From: an uncultured Prevotellaceae bacterium
GTDB taxonomy: Bacteria; Bacteroidota; Bacteroidia; Bacteroidales; Bacteroidaceae
DNA length: 64,000 bases
Assembly: GCA_900318685.1 (NCBI GenBank)
Contig: ONLL01000019.1
Location: forward strand, 1 to 64,000
Direction of reading: 5' to 3'
The notes under the pieces: generated by a model
The model's input: only the letters and a program-made list of their open reading frames with translations
Told to the model about the DNA's origin: nothing
Database searches by the model: none
In this document: positions 16,235 through 23,782 of the stretch, piece by piece
How the letters are laid out: every line of letters starts with the position of its first letter
How positions within the stretch are numbered: position 1 is the stretch's first letter
Translations under genes and position numbers: made by a program

Positions 16235-17451
16235 TGTACGACATCAATTTAGTTCGACAGGATTTTCCCATCCTTGAGCGCGAGGTACACGGGCGCAGGC
16301 TCGTGTACCTCGATAATGCTGCTACCACGCAGAAGCCCCTGCAAGTGCTCGATGACATGCGCGAGGAGTATCTCAACGTCAATGCCAATGTGCATCGTGG
16401 CGTCCACTATCTCTCGCAGCAGGCCACTCAGTTGCATGAGGCTGCCCGTGAGCGTGTGCGCCAGTTCATCAATGCCCGTAAGTCGGAAGAGATCGTCTTC
16501 ACGCGTGGCACCACCGAGGCAATCAATCTGGTGGCCTCTACCTTTTGTGAGTCGATGATGAAGGCTGGTGATGAGGTGCTGCTGACGGATATGGAGCATC
16601 ACTCGAATATCGTGCCTTGGCAGATGCAAGCCGAGCGGCGAGGCATTGTCGTGCGTCATCTGCCCATCACGGATGATGGTGAGCTTCGCTTGGACTTGCT
16701 CGACGAGCTGCTCACTGAGCGCACGCAACTGGTGAGTGTGGCTCATGTGAGCAATGTGCTGGGAACGGTGAACCCCGTCTCCTTTATCATCAGCAAAGCC
16801 CATGAGCTGGGCATTCCCGTGCTTGTTGATGCAGCCCAGAGTGCTCCCCACTTGCCCATCGACGTACAGGAGCTGGATTGCGACTTCATGGCTTTCAGCG
16901 GACATAAGATGTATGGACCTACTGGCGTAGGTGTGCTCTATGGCAAGGAGGAATGGCTCGACCGGCTGCCGCCGTATCAGGGTGGGGGAGAGATGATCAG
17001 CACGGTGAGCTGGGAAAAGACCACCTTCAACGAGCTGCCTTTCAAGTTTGAGGCCGGCACGCCCGACTATGTTGCTACTCATGGACTGGCTACCGCTATC
17101 GACTATATTACAGCACTTGGTCTCGACAATATTCACTCGCACGAGCAGCAGTTGTTGCAGTATTGCACAGAGCTGCTCAGCGACATTCCTGGGCTCCGCA
17201 TCATAGGGAAAGCCCATGATAAGGATGCTGTGGTGAGTTTCGTAGTAGATGGCATACATCCGCTGGACATGGGCACGCTGCTTGATATGCTGGGTGTAGC
17301 CGTGCGCACAGGACATCATTGTGCTCAGCCGCTGCTCGAACGTCTGGGACTCACTAGCACCGTGCGTGCGTCGTTTGCACTCTACAATACGATGGACGAA
17401 GTGGAGGCCCTGGCTGCAGCTATCAAACGTGTCATCCCTATGCTCTCATAA
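16234..17451 (+). CDS. sufS: Cysteine desulfurase SufS
   Basis: PLP-dependent group II cysteine desulfurase: removes sulfur from L-cysteine as a persulfide for iron-sulfur cluster assembly. The 405-residue length is usual. PLP lysine is in FSGHKMYGPTG (about residue 224); the catalytic Cys is in RTGHHCAQPLLERLG (about residue 363); TTEAINLVA and EHHSNIVPWQ bind PLP. Odd context: it overlaps the stop of a secreted-protein gene (TAATG) and no sufBCD genes are visible, so its expression seems linked to an unrelated surface protein. SufB/C/D/E partners must lie elsewhere. Confidence 0.93.
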   Translation: MYDINLVRQDFPILEREVHGRRLVYLDNAATTQKPLQVLDDMREEYLNVNANVHRGVHYLSQQATQLHEAARERVRQFINARKSEEIVFTRGTTEAINLVASTFCESMMKAGDEVLLTDMEHHSNIVPWQMQAERRGIVVRHLPITDDGELRLDLLDELLTERTQLVSVAHVSNVLGTVNPVSFIISKAHELGIPVLVDAAQSAPHLPIDVQELDCDFMAFSGHKMYGPTGVGVLYGKEEWLDRLPPYQGGGEMISTVSWEKTTFNELPFKFEAGTPDYVATHGLATAIDYITALGLDNIHSHEQQLLQYCTELLSDIPGLRIIGKAHDKDAVVSFVVDGIHPLDMGTLLDMLGVAVRTGHHCAQPLLERLGLTSTVRASFALYNTMDEVEALAAAIKRVIPMLS

Positions 17452-17457
17452 TAGTCT

Positions 17458-18060
17458 ATGCTCGAGAAACACTTCTATACGGGCCTTGTGGAGGCTGGCA
17501 CGGACGAGGCTGGGCGAGGATGCCTGGCTGGTCCTGTCTATGCTGCTGCCGTCATCCTGCCTGATGACTTTGAGCATTCTCTGCTCAACGACTCGAAGCA
17601 GCTCACCGACCATCAGCGTCGACAGTTGCGTGAAGTCATCGAGCGGGAGGCCGTTGCATGGGCTGTAGGCATTGCCAGTGCGGCAGAGATTGACAAGATC
17701 AATATCCTTAATGCCTCGATCTTGGCCATGCATCGTGCTCTCGATGGCTTGTCAATAGTGCCGCAGGCCGTCATCGTCGATGGCAACCGCTTCAAGCCTT
17801 GGCGCAGCCTTCCTTATACTACTATCGTCAAGGGCGACGGCAAGCTGATGCCTATCGCCGCAGCCTCGATCCTGGCCAAGACCTATCGTGATGATTGCAT
17901 GATAGAGTTGGCCAAGGATTTTCCGCAGTATCAGTGGCAGCAGAATAAAGGCTATCCCACGAAGGCTCATCGCGATGCCATCCGTCAGCATGGACTCAGC
18001 CCTCACCATCGGCTCACCTTTACCCAGCTTCCTCCCGTAGAGTTGGAGATTCCCTTCTAG
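17458..18060 (+). CDS. rnhB: Ribonuclease HII
   Basis: Cleaves RNA in RNA-DNA hybrids and at single ribonucleotides in DNA. A 200-residue protein with the RNase HII signature [21 protein letters not shown] near the N-terminus (metal-binding Asp and Glu), LNDSKQLT, a third acidic residue in VIVDGN, and SILAKTYRD before the final metal ligand. It follows sufS after 6 nt and ends exactly beside the stop codon of the convergent transporter gene. Confidence 0.95.
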   Translation: MLEKHFYTGLVEAGTDEAGRGCLAGPVYAAAVILPDDFEHSLLNDSKQLTDHQRRQLREVIEREAVAWAVGIASAAEIDKINILNASILAMHRALDGLSIVPQAVIVDGNRFKPWRSLPYTTIVKGDGKLMPIAAASILAKTYRDDCMIELAKDFPQYQWQQNKGYPTKAHRDAIRQHGLSPHHRLTFTQLPPVELEIPF

Positions 18061-18654
18061 CTATTCCGATTTCCTTTGGTCAGCATTCATCAGGCGCTTC
18101 CATTTGAAGTATCCAAAGACAGCAATGATTACATAGAGGCCATAGAGCGAGCCTTTGAAGGGAATGCCCTTATAGAAATAGAGCCCGCAGGTGACGATGT
18201 CGACGGCAATCCAGATGAACCACTGTTCCAGGTATTTATGTGCCAGTGCCCAGATGCCTACCAGGCTGAGCGCCGTAGTGAAGCCGTCGACTAAAGGTAC
18301 ATTGCTGTTGGTATACGTCACCAGCAACCAGTAGATGACAGCCCATATACCAGCGATGATTCCCGTCCATAGCAGTACTAGTCGGCGAGGGAAATGGCGG
18401 ATGGGAAGCTCTTGTTTCGTCTTGCTGCCTTTTACCCACCGCCAGTATCCGTAGACCGTCATCAAGAGATAGTAGAACTCCATCGCGCAGTCAGCATAGA
18501 TGCCTTTCTGATAGTAGAGTACAATGCCCAGTGCCTGCATGACGAATCCCACCAGCCATAGCCACGGGCTAGCCTTGTACTCCAACAGGATGTAAGCCAG
18601 TCCCAGCACCGTAGTGACGATGTCAAGCCAATGCGCAATGATAAATTCTGTCAT
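18061..18654 (-). CDS. pnuC: PnuC-family transporter, probably thiamine-specific (PnuT)
   Basis: A 197-residue inner-membrane protein with about seven membrane segments and the PnuC-family patterns LWLVGFVMQALGIVLYY and AVDIVTCGLYFYKG. Family members move nicotinamide riboside, riboflavin or thiamine by facilitated diffusion, with intracellular phosphorylation trapping the vitamin. Because it is the second gene of a unit headed by a TPP riboswitch and a TonB receptor, thiamine is the probable substrate, as for Bacteroidetes PnuT. 54 nt separate it from the receptor gene, with no promoter in between. Confidence 0.85.
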   Translation of the reverse strand: MTEFIIAHWLDIVTTVLGLAYILLEYKASPWLWLVGFVMQALGIVLYYQKGIYADCAMEFYYLLMTVYGYWRWVKGSKTKQELPIRHFPRRLVLLWTGIIAGIWAVIYWLLVTYTNSNVPLVDGFTTALSLVGIWALAHKYLEQWFIWIAVDIVTCGLYFYKGIPFKGSLYGLYVIIAVFGYFKWKRLMNADQRKSE

Positions 18655-18708
18655 CTCAATAGCCGAATAAAACCATGTTAAACCGTAGTCAATCGAATCA
18701 AATCGTGG

Positions 18709-21084
18709 TTAGAACCTTAGCGTCACGCTGCCCATCACCGTGCGTCCGGACATAGGAATGAAACCAATCTGGTAGTAGCGGTTCTCGTTGGGGTGTCCGT
18801 AATCTTCGAGGATGGAAGAGTATACCCATCCGCTCGAGGCATAGTGGGCATCGAACACATTGTTCATGTTCAGCCCCAGCACAGCCTCGCGAATGCAGAG
18901 CTTGGGCAGCCGGAGGGTGTAGCTCAGGTGTACGTCGCTGCAGGTGTAGGTAGGCAGTGAACGGTCTTCGTTCTCCGTGTTATCCAGGTACTGACGGCTG
19001 ACGTGGCCCGTATGCCAGGTAGCTTTCAGCCCACGCCAGTGGAAGTCGACGAAACCGTTGAGAATGGCTGAGGGTGAGAAGGCCAGCGTGGCATCGTCGT
19101 AGTGGATGGGGCGGAAGCTGTCGTCCCAGTCGACGGAAGCCATCTCCGTGAAGTCCTTCAGTTTGTTCTGACTCAGAGCAGCGTTACCCTCCAGCGTCAG
19201 GCAGGGCAGGATGTCCCAGGCAGCGCTGAGCTCCACGCCCATGCGGTAGGAATCCTTGATGTTAGTGGTCAGGGCCTCGCCAATCTCGCTCAGCTCTCCC
19301 GTCTGAACGAACTGGTTGCCGTAGTCCATATAATAAATGTTCGCGCCCGCGCGAAGCTTGCGACTGCTGTAGTTGTAGCCGGCTTCGTAGTCGATGAGGC
19401 TCTCTGCCTCGGGCAAGGGATACTTGTAGTTGTCGGTGAAGTTGTCACGTTGTGGCTCACGATGACTGACGGCCACAGAGGCGTAGGCATGATGGGGACC
19501 TGCCGACCAGCTTAGTCCTGCCTTCGGATTGAGGAAGTTGTAGGCTTCGTCAATGTCGAGCCGCTGGTTGTTCCATCGGCCGTTCTTCTCGTAGAACTTG
19601 TCGTTGATGCCGTTGGTGAGATAGTTCACGTGGCGATACTGTACATCGGCAAAGACCTTCCACTGCTCACCCAGCTGGTAGGCAGCCTTGATGAAGGCGC
19701 TGGCATCGAATTTCGAAGCGTCAGAGTCGTAGTACTTGTAGTCGTTGTATGCCAGGAGCTTCTGGGCCAGATCAGCATCTTTGACGTAGGTGAGGTAGCC
19801 GAAGTGGTTGCCCTCGAATTCCTGCTCACTCAGTCCTCCGATGATATCCCAGCGGCTGTCCTGATAGTGAAGGTTCCAGATGAATCCATAGGTGTCCTGC
19901 TCAAGTCCCTTCTTTCGCACGAAGTCTGTCTTCTTCACGGTTGTGTCGTTGATGCCAAACTTCTTGGGCTTGTTCTGTGGGCGGAATTCCTTGTAGTAGC
20001 CATAGCCGTGGGTATAGTGCAGTGTGGCTGTGGTGCTCCAGTGGTCATCGATGTCCCAGGCCAGTGTCAACAGGTTGTGATTCTGCCAGAAGTTGTCGGT
20101 GGTCTTATGCCAGAACGAGCCGTCGGCCATTGTGTAGCGTTGTGTCTGGTAATTGCCGTTTCCGTCTTTCACGAAGAGTCCGTCGTCGCCCGTCACCAGC
20201 TGCTCATAGAGGGAGTTGTATTTCCCCAAGCCAGCGTTCCACATGTCCTCATAGGTCTTAATGCCCGTCTTCGTCTGGTAGGCCCACGAGCCGTCGTCGT
20301 AGTTACCGTCCATCAGCGAGTAGTTGTCGTTGCCTGCTGTCACGCCGTTCCAAGCCTGACCAGTCTTCTCGAAGTTTCCGAAGTTCTTGTACCTAATGAC
20401 GATATTGTCTTTCACAAAGCTGAGACCACCATAGTAGGAGCCAGAGCGACCGCTGGTGCCGTGGATGAAGCCGTCGGTATTCGTCTCGTGGTAAGCTCCG
20501 TCTAGGATGAAGTGTCGGCCCATCAGTCCTGTTGAGAAGGATCCGCCAAGATTGTAGGTGTTATACGAGCCGTAGCTGGCTGATACCTCAGCCGATGGGC
20601 GCTGTAAAGGTGTTTTCGATGAGAGGGCCACCGTTCCTCCGAAGGCTCCGTCACCATTGGTAGATGTTCCCACGCCACGCTGAATCTGGACTGATCCCAA
20701 CAGCGAGGCATAAGAGTTCATGTTGGCCCAGAACACGCACTGGTCCTCAGGCGAGTTCAGGGGCACACCGTCCAGCGTCACATTGATGCGCGAGTCAGCA
20801 GCTCCCCTTATGCGCATGTAGGTCGTACCAGTTCCCAGGCCATTCTCGCTCCATGCCAGCACGCCGGGTGTGCGACTGAAGAGGAAGGGCAGCTCCTGGC
20901 CCGATGTGGAGAAATCGCTTAGTTCCTGCCGCTTGATGTTGGCAGTGGCGTAAGGAGCATTCTTCTGCGTTCGCACGCCGCTAACCACCACTTCCTGCAG
21001 CCGTTCCATTTTCAGTGAGTCGGCATCCTGCGCGCTCACCGTCATTGTCATGGTCATTGCCATGAGCATCAAGGTCTTTTTCAT
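18709..21084 (-). CDS. TonB-dependent outer membrane receptor, probably for thiamine
   Basis: A 791-residue receptor that imports a ligand across the outer membrane using TonB energy. Signal peptide 1-18; a TonB-box-like region (LQEVVVSGVR) follows directly, then the plug domain (about 40-150; ELPFLFSRTPGVLAWSENG, MRIRGAADSRINVTLDGVPLN) and a beta-barrel of about 22 strands ending in VMGSVTLRF with the final Phe needed for barrel assembly. It has no SusC-type carboxypeptidase-like extension. The TPP riboswitch in its leader indicates control by thiamine pyrophosphate and hence a role in thiamine or precursor uptake. Co-transcribed with the PnuC-family transporter. Confidence 0.9.
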   Translation of the reverse strand: MKKTLMLMAMTMTMTVSAQDADSLKMERLQEVVVSGVRTQKNAPYATANIKRQELSDFSTSGQELPFLFSRTPGVLAWSENGLGTGTTYMRIRGAADSRINVTLDGVPLNSPEDQCVFWANMNSYASLLGSVQIQRGVGTSTNGDGAFGGTVALSSKTPLQRPSAEVSASYGSYNTYNLGGSFSTGLMGRHFILDGAYHETNTDGFIHGTSGRSGSYYGGLSFVKDNIVIRYKNFGNFEKTGQAWNGVTAGNDNYSLMDGNYDDGSWAYQTKTGIKTYEDMWNAGLGKYNSLYEQLVTGDDGLFVKDGNGNYQTQRYTMADGSFWHKTTDNFWQNHNLLTLAWDIDDHWSTTATLHYTHGYGYYKEFRPQNKPKKFGINDTTVKKTDFVRKKGLEQDTYGFIWNLHYQDSRWDIIGGLSEQEFEGNHFGYLTYVKDADLAQKLLAYNDYKYYDSDASKFDASAFIKAAYQLGEQWKVFADVQYRHVNYLTNGINDKFYEKNGRWNNQRLDIDEAYNFLNPKAGLSWSAGPHHAYASVAVSHREPQRDNFTDNYKYPLPEAESLIDYEAGYNYSSRKLRAGANIYYMDYGNQFVQTGELSEIGEALTTNIKDSYRMGVELSAAWDILPCLTLEGNAALSQNKLKDFTEMASVDWDDSFRPIHYDDATLAFSPSAILNGFVDFHWRGLKATWHTGHVSRQYLDNTENEDRSLPTYTCSDVHLSYTLRLPKLCIREAVLGLNMNNVFDAHYASSGWVYSSILEDYGHPNENRYYQIGFIPMSGRTVMGSVTLRF

Positions 21085-21131
21085 TCCCTTTTACTTTTTG
21101 AAGTTCATTAAAAAAAGGGGGCGTCTGATTG

Positions 21132-21212
21132 CTATCCATCCCTACGTCGGTATTGTCCGAATCAGGTTAGAGGGTATCATCTCAGCCCGCAATTTACGGG
21201 CACCCCTTGAAT
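21132..21212 (-). promoter_or_regulatory. TPP riboswitch (THI element)
   Basis: On the minus strand the leader contains the hallmark blocks in order: CAAGGGGTGCCC, GGGCTGAGATGATACCC, ACCTGATTCGGACAATACC and CGTAGGGATG. CTGAGA binds the pyrimidine and the second arm the pyrophosphate. It lies between a -7 box and the receptor start, about 50 nt before the ATG, so TPP should repress receptor and transporter synthesis. The P3 stem (GCCCGTAAATTGCGGGC) is short and regular. Confidence 0.95.
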
Positions 21213-21218
21213 ATCGGG

Positions 21219-21228
21219 TGCAAAGGTA
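21219..21228 (-). promoter_or_regulatory. -7 promoter box for the thiamine uptake unit
   Basis: On the minus strand TACCTTTGCA lies immediately upstream of the TPP riboswitch. It falls inside one arm of a long imperfect inverted repeat (about 21225-21292). Confidence 0.75.
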
Positions 21229-21316
21229 CGAATAAGCGAGCAGAATACCAAAAGAAAAGCCATTTTTCTTTTGTATTCTCGAGCGAAAGTACCTTCGATG
21301 CATGTCAGAGGTATGA

Positions 21317-21470
21317 ATAAACGGCGATAGTCTGTACGTTCGTTGCGGATAGAGCGATTGCTCGTTACGGATGGAGTGAACGCTCGTTTCGGATGGATGC
21401 TACGCTCGTCCGCAACTGATGTGACGCTCGTCCGAAACTAGCAATCGCACCGTCCGCAACGAGCGACCGC
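21317..21470. repeat. Array of seven 22-nt units with an orientation switch
   Basis: Units start at 21317, 21339, 21361, 21383, 21405, 21427 and 21449, each exactly 22 nt. Units 2-4 carry CGTTnCGGAT; units 5-7 carry GTCCGnAAC, its reverse complement, in the same register. The last two units and the hairpin that follows are repeated almost exactly at 23115-23203. Confidence 0.88.
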
Positions 21471-21487
21471 AAGATGGCAGACAAATT

Positions 21488-21515
21488 GGCGGCACCCTTG
21501 AAAAAGGATGCCGCC
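21488..21515 (-). terminator. Hairpin after the Rpn gene
   Basis: GGCGGCACCCTT and AAGGATGCCGCC pair around GAAA. On the minus strand it follows the Rpn stop codon by about 32 nt. A near-identical copy at 23176-23203 follows another minus-strand gene. Confidence 0.6.
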
Positions 21516-21547
21516 AATTAATGCAGGAGTTCTTTCACTAATAATAT

Positions 21548-22504
21548 CTATAGGTCTTGAACAATATTTTCGTCAAGTCCCAAACTCTTCGAAATGATGT
21601 CGATGGGGACTCCATTGGCCTTTAGTTGACGGGCATTCTCCAGTTTTTCTTCAGCCCGGCCTTCTGCCCGGCCTTCAGCCTTTCCTTCTGCCCGGCCTTC
21701 AGCCTTTCCTTCCGCTCTTCCTTCCGCTCTTCCTTCCGCTCTTCCTTCCGCTCTTCCTTCCGCTCTTCCTTCCATCCTGGCAGTGTCGAGGACATCGTTT
21801 TGCACCATGATATCGTCGATATGGCGGTCGTAGGCTTGCCGTTCAGCTTTGTTCATAGAGAGGTACTGCAGTTTTTCGCGAGCCTCACTCAATCCTGGTG
21901 CTGAGGTTTTGTCGCTGATGTGCCCAGTCTTCAGGTAGTCCATCCATTCCTCTAGTGGGGTTGTGGCCACCTTGTTGAATTCGTTTACACGGATAAGGAA
22001 GTATTCGGGGAAGATTTCCTCAGGGGCTTTCATCTTGATGAGATCTTCTTCCTTGGCATTGATTTTCAGCGTGTCCTTTGAGTGCACGCCAATGAATTTG
22101 TTTTGTCCGTGATACAAGTAGTCTGCTCCTTTTCCAAGATCGAAATAGAGTATGCTGATGGAATAGACCTTTTTCACCTTGTCATATTTCTGGCCCAGAG
22201 AGATGTGCTCAGTGATAGCTTTCGCCACACCGTAGAGGACACGTTCAAGGTAATACAGCTCGCGTGTCAGCTGTATCTCGACGATGATGATTTCTCCCTT
22301 GCTGTTCTTCGCCTTGACGTCGACGCGATTGAACTTGTCGTCAGCTGCCTGCTGGTTGCCTTCGCTCTCGAGGATCTCCTCGATATGTACAGGCTCATTG
22401 AGCAATACGGTTATCAACCCTTCGAGTACGCCGAAGTTAGCTTTATCGCGCAGCATGCGCTTGGCAGCCCAGTCGAATCTGATGTATTTATTCTCCTCAT
22501 TCAT
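21548..22504 (-). CDS. Rpn-family PD-(D/E)XK nuclease / transposase-like protein
   Basis: A 318-residue protein of the Rpn (recombination-promoting nuclease, formerly transposase_31/YhgA-like) group. N-terminal part YIRFDWAAKRMLRDKANFGVLEGLI is typical of the Bacteroidetes branch; the nuclease core is RVDVKAKNSKGEIIIVEIQ (Asp ... Glu-x-Gln/Lys of PD-(D/E)XK). Residues about 245-285 are about ten tandem four-residue units (EGRA, EGKA) encoded by 12-nt repeats TTCCGCTCTTCC on the plus strand. The C-terminal end (ANGVPIDIISKSLGLDE) is a small helical domain. The ATG at 22504 is chosen because the promoter lies just upstream. Some Rpn proteins act in phage defence with a small protein made from the 3' part of the same gene; whether this one does is unknown. 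Confidence 0.85.
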   Translation of the reverse strand: MNEENKYIRFDWAAKRMLRDKANFGVLEGLITVLLNEPVHIEEILESEGNQQAADDKFNRVDVKAKNSKGEIIIVEIQLTRELYYLERVLYGVAKAITEHISLGQKYDKVKKVYSISILYFDLGKGADYLYHGQNKFIGVHSKDTLKINAKEEDLIKMKAPEEIFPEYFLIRVNEFNKVATTPLEEWMDYLKTGHISDKTSAPGLSEAREKLQYLSMNKAERQAYDRHIDDIMVQNDVLDTARMEGRAEGRAEGRAEGRAEGRAEGKAEGRAEGKAEGRAEGRAEEKLENARQLKANGVPIDIISKSLGLDENIVQDL

Positions 22505-22530
22505 AATCGTATAGCTTTTTGTCTTCTGCG

Positions 22531-22540
22531 TGCAAAGATA
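22531..22540 (-). promoter_or_regulatory. -7 promoter box for the Rpn gene
   Basis: On the minus strand TATCTTTGCA fits TAnnTTTG, 26 nt before the ATG. This argues against the longer reading frame that begins further upstream. Confidence 0.7.
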
Positions 22541-22612
22541 CGAAGAAAAGTGGATATTTGCAAATAAACGGAAGAAAAAAAGAGAGATACTGTGTTGCGT
22601 GTGACATTCTTT

Positions 22613-22964
22613 GTGACAAAAGTGACAAACTTTCTGCATTTTAACACCAACTAGTCGTTTTTTCGAGGAACAAAAGGCTGAATGCGATATGTTCGCAGGC
22701 TGGTTATGATACGTCTGCAGGCTAGTTATGATACGTACTTAAGGGTTGTTCCATAGGGTGGAACACTCCGCAACATACGTACTTGCTCCTTGTTCCATGG
22801 GATGGAACAAAGGATAAAGTACGTTGTTGTTTCTCCTGATGGCCGTAGTAAGTGGTCACTCAGTGCCGATAGTAAGCGAGAGAAAGATACGGTTTTTGCA
22901 TGTTTTTCCGCCAAAATATTGTTAAGATATTATAAATACGCAAGAAGTTTGTCATCTTTGTCAC
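22613..22964. mobile_element. MITE-like element with terminal inverted repeats and internal 22-nt array
   Basis: GTGACAAAAGTGACAAACTTTCTGC at the left end matches the reverse complement of the right end at 22940-22964 in 21 of 25 positions. Between them lies the nine-unit 22-nt array. No coding region is present. The layout resembles the BrickBuilt MITEs of Porphyromonas gingivalis, which have tandem 22/23-nt repeats inside terminal inverted repeats; that link is inference. No target duplication was identified. Confidence 0.55.
22686..22883. repeat. Array of nine 22-nt units containing nested palindromes
   Basis: Period is exactly 22 nt, starting at 22686, 22708, 22730, 22752, 22774, 22796, 22818, 22840 and 22862. 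Early units follow GATACGTCTGCAGGCTGGTTAT-like sequences (units 1 and 2 differ at few bases). Units 3-7 build palindromes such as GTTCCATAGGGTGGAAC, and a 48-nt one whose arms read ACGTACTT and AAGTACGT outside CCTTGTTCC and GGAACAAAGG. Confidence 0.85.
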
Positions 22965-23114
22965 CACTTTGCAATACTCTAAAATTTTGGTTTACAAGAT
23001 GTTAATGGCTCTGTAGCATTGTTGCAACGGAAATCGAAAAATCATAGTATATAGTTAGGCATAGCCCTTTCATGGTTTCTTCAAATCGGTTGAGATGACA
23101 GGTTCCAGTCCCTT

Positions 23115-23203
23115 GTCATACGCAACTAGCAATCGCTCCATCCGCAATTAGCGACCGCAAGATGACAAACAATTGGCGGCACCCTTGAAAAAGGATGCCG
23201 CCT
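23115..23203. repeat. Second copy of 22-nt array end plus hairpin
   Basis: Two 22-nt units (23115-23136, 23137-23158), then AAGATG-CA-ACAA-TTGGCGGCACCC and the hairpin GGCGGC ... GCCGCC, nearly identical to 21427-21515. It lies downstream of the minus-strand lipoprotein gene that ends at 23248 and may serve as its terminator. Confidence 0.8.
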
Positions 23204-23247
23204 GCTAATGGAATAGATCTAATTCTCTTAATAAGAATAACTTTTAA

Positions 23248-23763
23248 TTACTCATAAAAACCTGTATACTTTTGACCGGAAATGCGGTAGATATTGCCGT
23301 AAGCCGGATCATCATCGTTAAACGATATGTCAAACACAATGCTGTCGTTAGGCATTCCATGTAGGTTCTTGGCAGCACCTAACAGTACTTTGCCATTGGT
23401 GATGATGGCCTTGCCTGTGCCGTCTGCATCATAGTCCATCTCTGGGCATGAGAAGGTCATTGCGTTGACGTCGCAAGGAATCTTCATGGTGAACTGCCAG
23501 AAATTACCCATGTCACTGATCCACATCTTATCAGCATCGTTGGCAGCCGTGTTGTAGGTGAACACATCAATCTCGCCCAGTCCGTAGGGATCGGCATAGA
23601 GCAATTGTCCGCTCTGGTCAACGATGTCGACTGTTACCAGCCAGTGGCCAGCCAGATTCTGTACGTTGGTTCCGCCGGCCTCTTCGTCGGTCTCCACATC
23701 GCAGGCAGTGAATCCGAAGCCGATTGCGAGGGCCATCATGGCAAACTTGAAATATTTCTTCAT
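23248..23763 (-). CDS. Lipoprotein of a SusCD locus (lipid-binding-like, BT_2261 position)
   Basis: A 171-residue lipoprotein: signal peptide MKKYFKFAMMALAIGFGFTAC with lipobox Cys21. The mature part begins with an acidic linker and then LAGHWLVTVDIVDQSGQ, a start typical of a small beta-barrel (lipocalin-like; the family named Lipid_bd in Bacteroidetes). It is the last gene of the SusC-SusD operon and is likely surface-exposed next to the transporter. No catalytic residues were recognised. The upstream lipoprotein gene ends 20 nt before it. Confidence 0.6.
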   Translation of the reverse strand: MKKYFKFAMMALAIGFGFTACDVETDEEAGGTNVQNLAGHWLVTVDIVDQSGQLLYADPYGLGEIDVFTYNTAANDADKMWISDMGNFWQFTMKIPCDVNAMTFSCPEMDYDADGTGKAIITNGKVLLGAAKNLHGMPNDSIVFDISFNDDDPAYGNIYRISGQKYTGFYE

Positions 23764-23782
23764 AACTGTTTCCTCCTTTCGT

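Noticed and set aside
16249..17319. 356-residue minus-strand frame within sufS
   Set aside because: Antisense shadow; no recognisable domain, while sufS is complete.
19630..20505. 291-residue plus-strand frame inside the TonB receptor gene
   Set aside because: Antisense shadow of a receptor with clear plug and barrel motifs; rich in Val and no recognisable domain.
21548..22639. Longer start of the Rpn protein at 22639
   Set aside because: The extra 45 residues would be encoded across the -7 box and into the MITE-like terminal repeat; the ATG at 22504 fits the promoter.
12530..22883. CRISPR arrays at the 22-nt repeat loci
   Set aside because: Units are back to back with no unique spacers, differ from one another, and at least two arrays switch orientation; there are no cas genes.
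21488..23203. Complete transposon bounded by the two hairpin copies
   Set aside because: The copies are direct, not inverted, each follows a minus-strand gene as a terminator would, and no target duplication was found.
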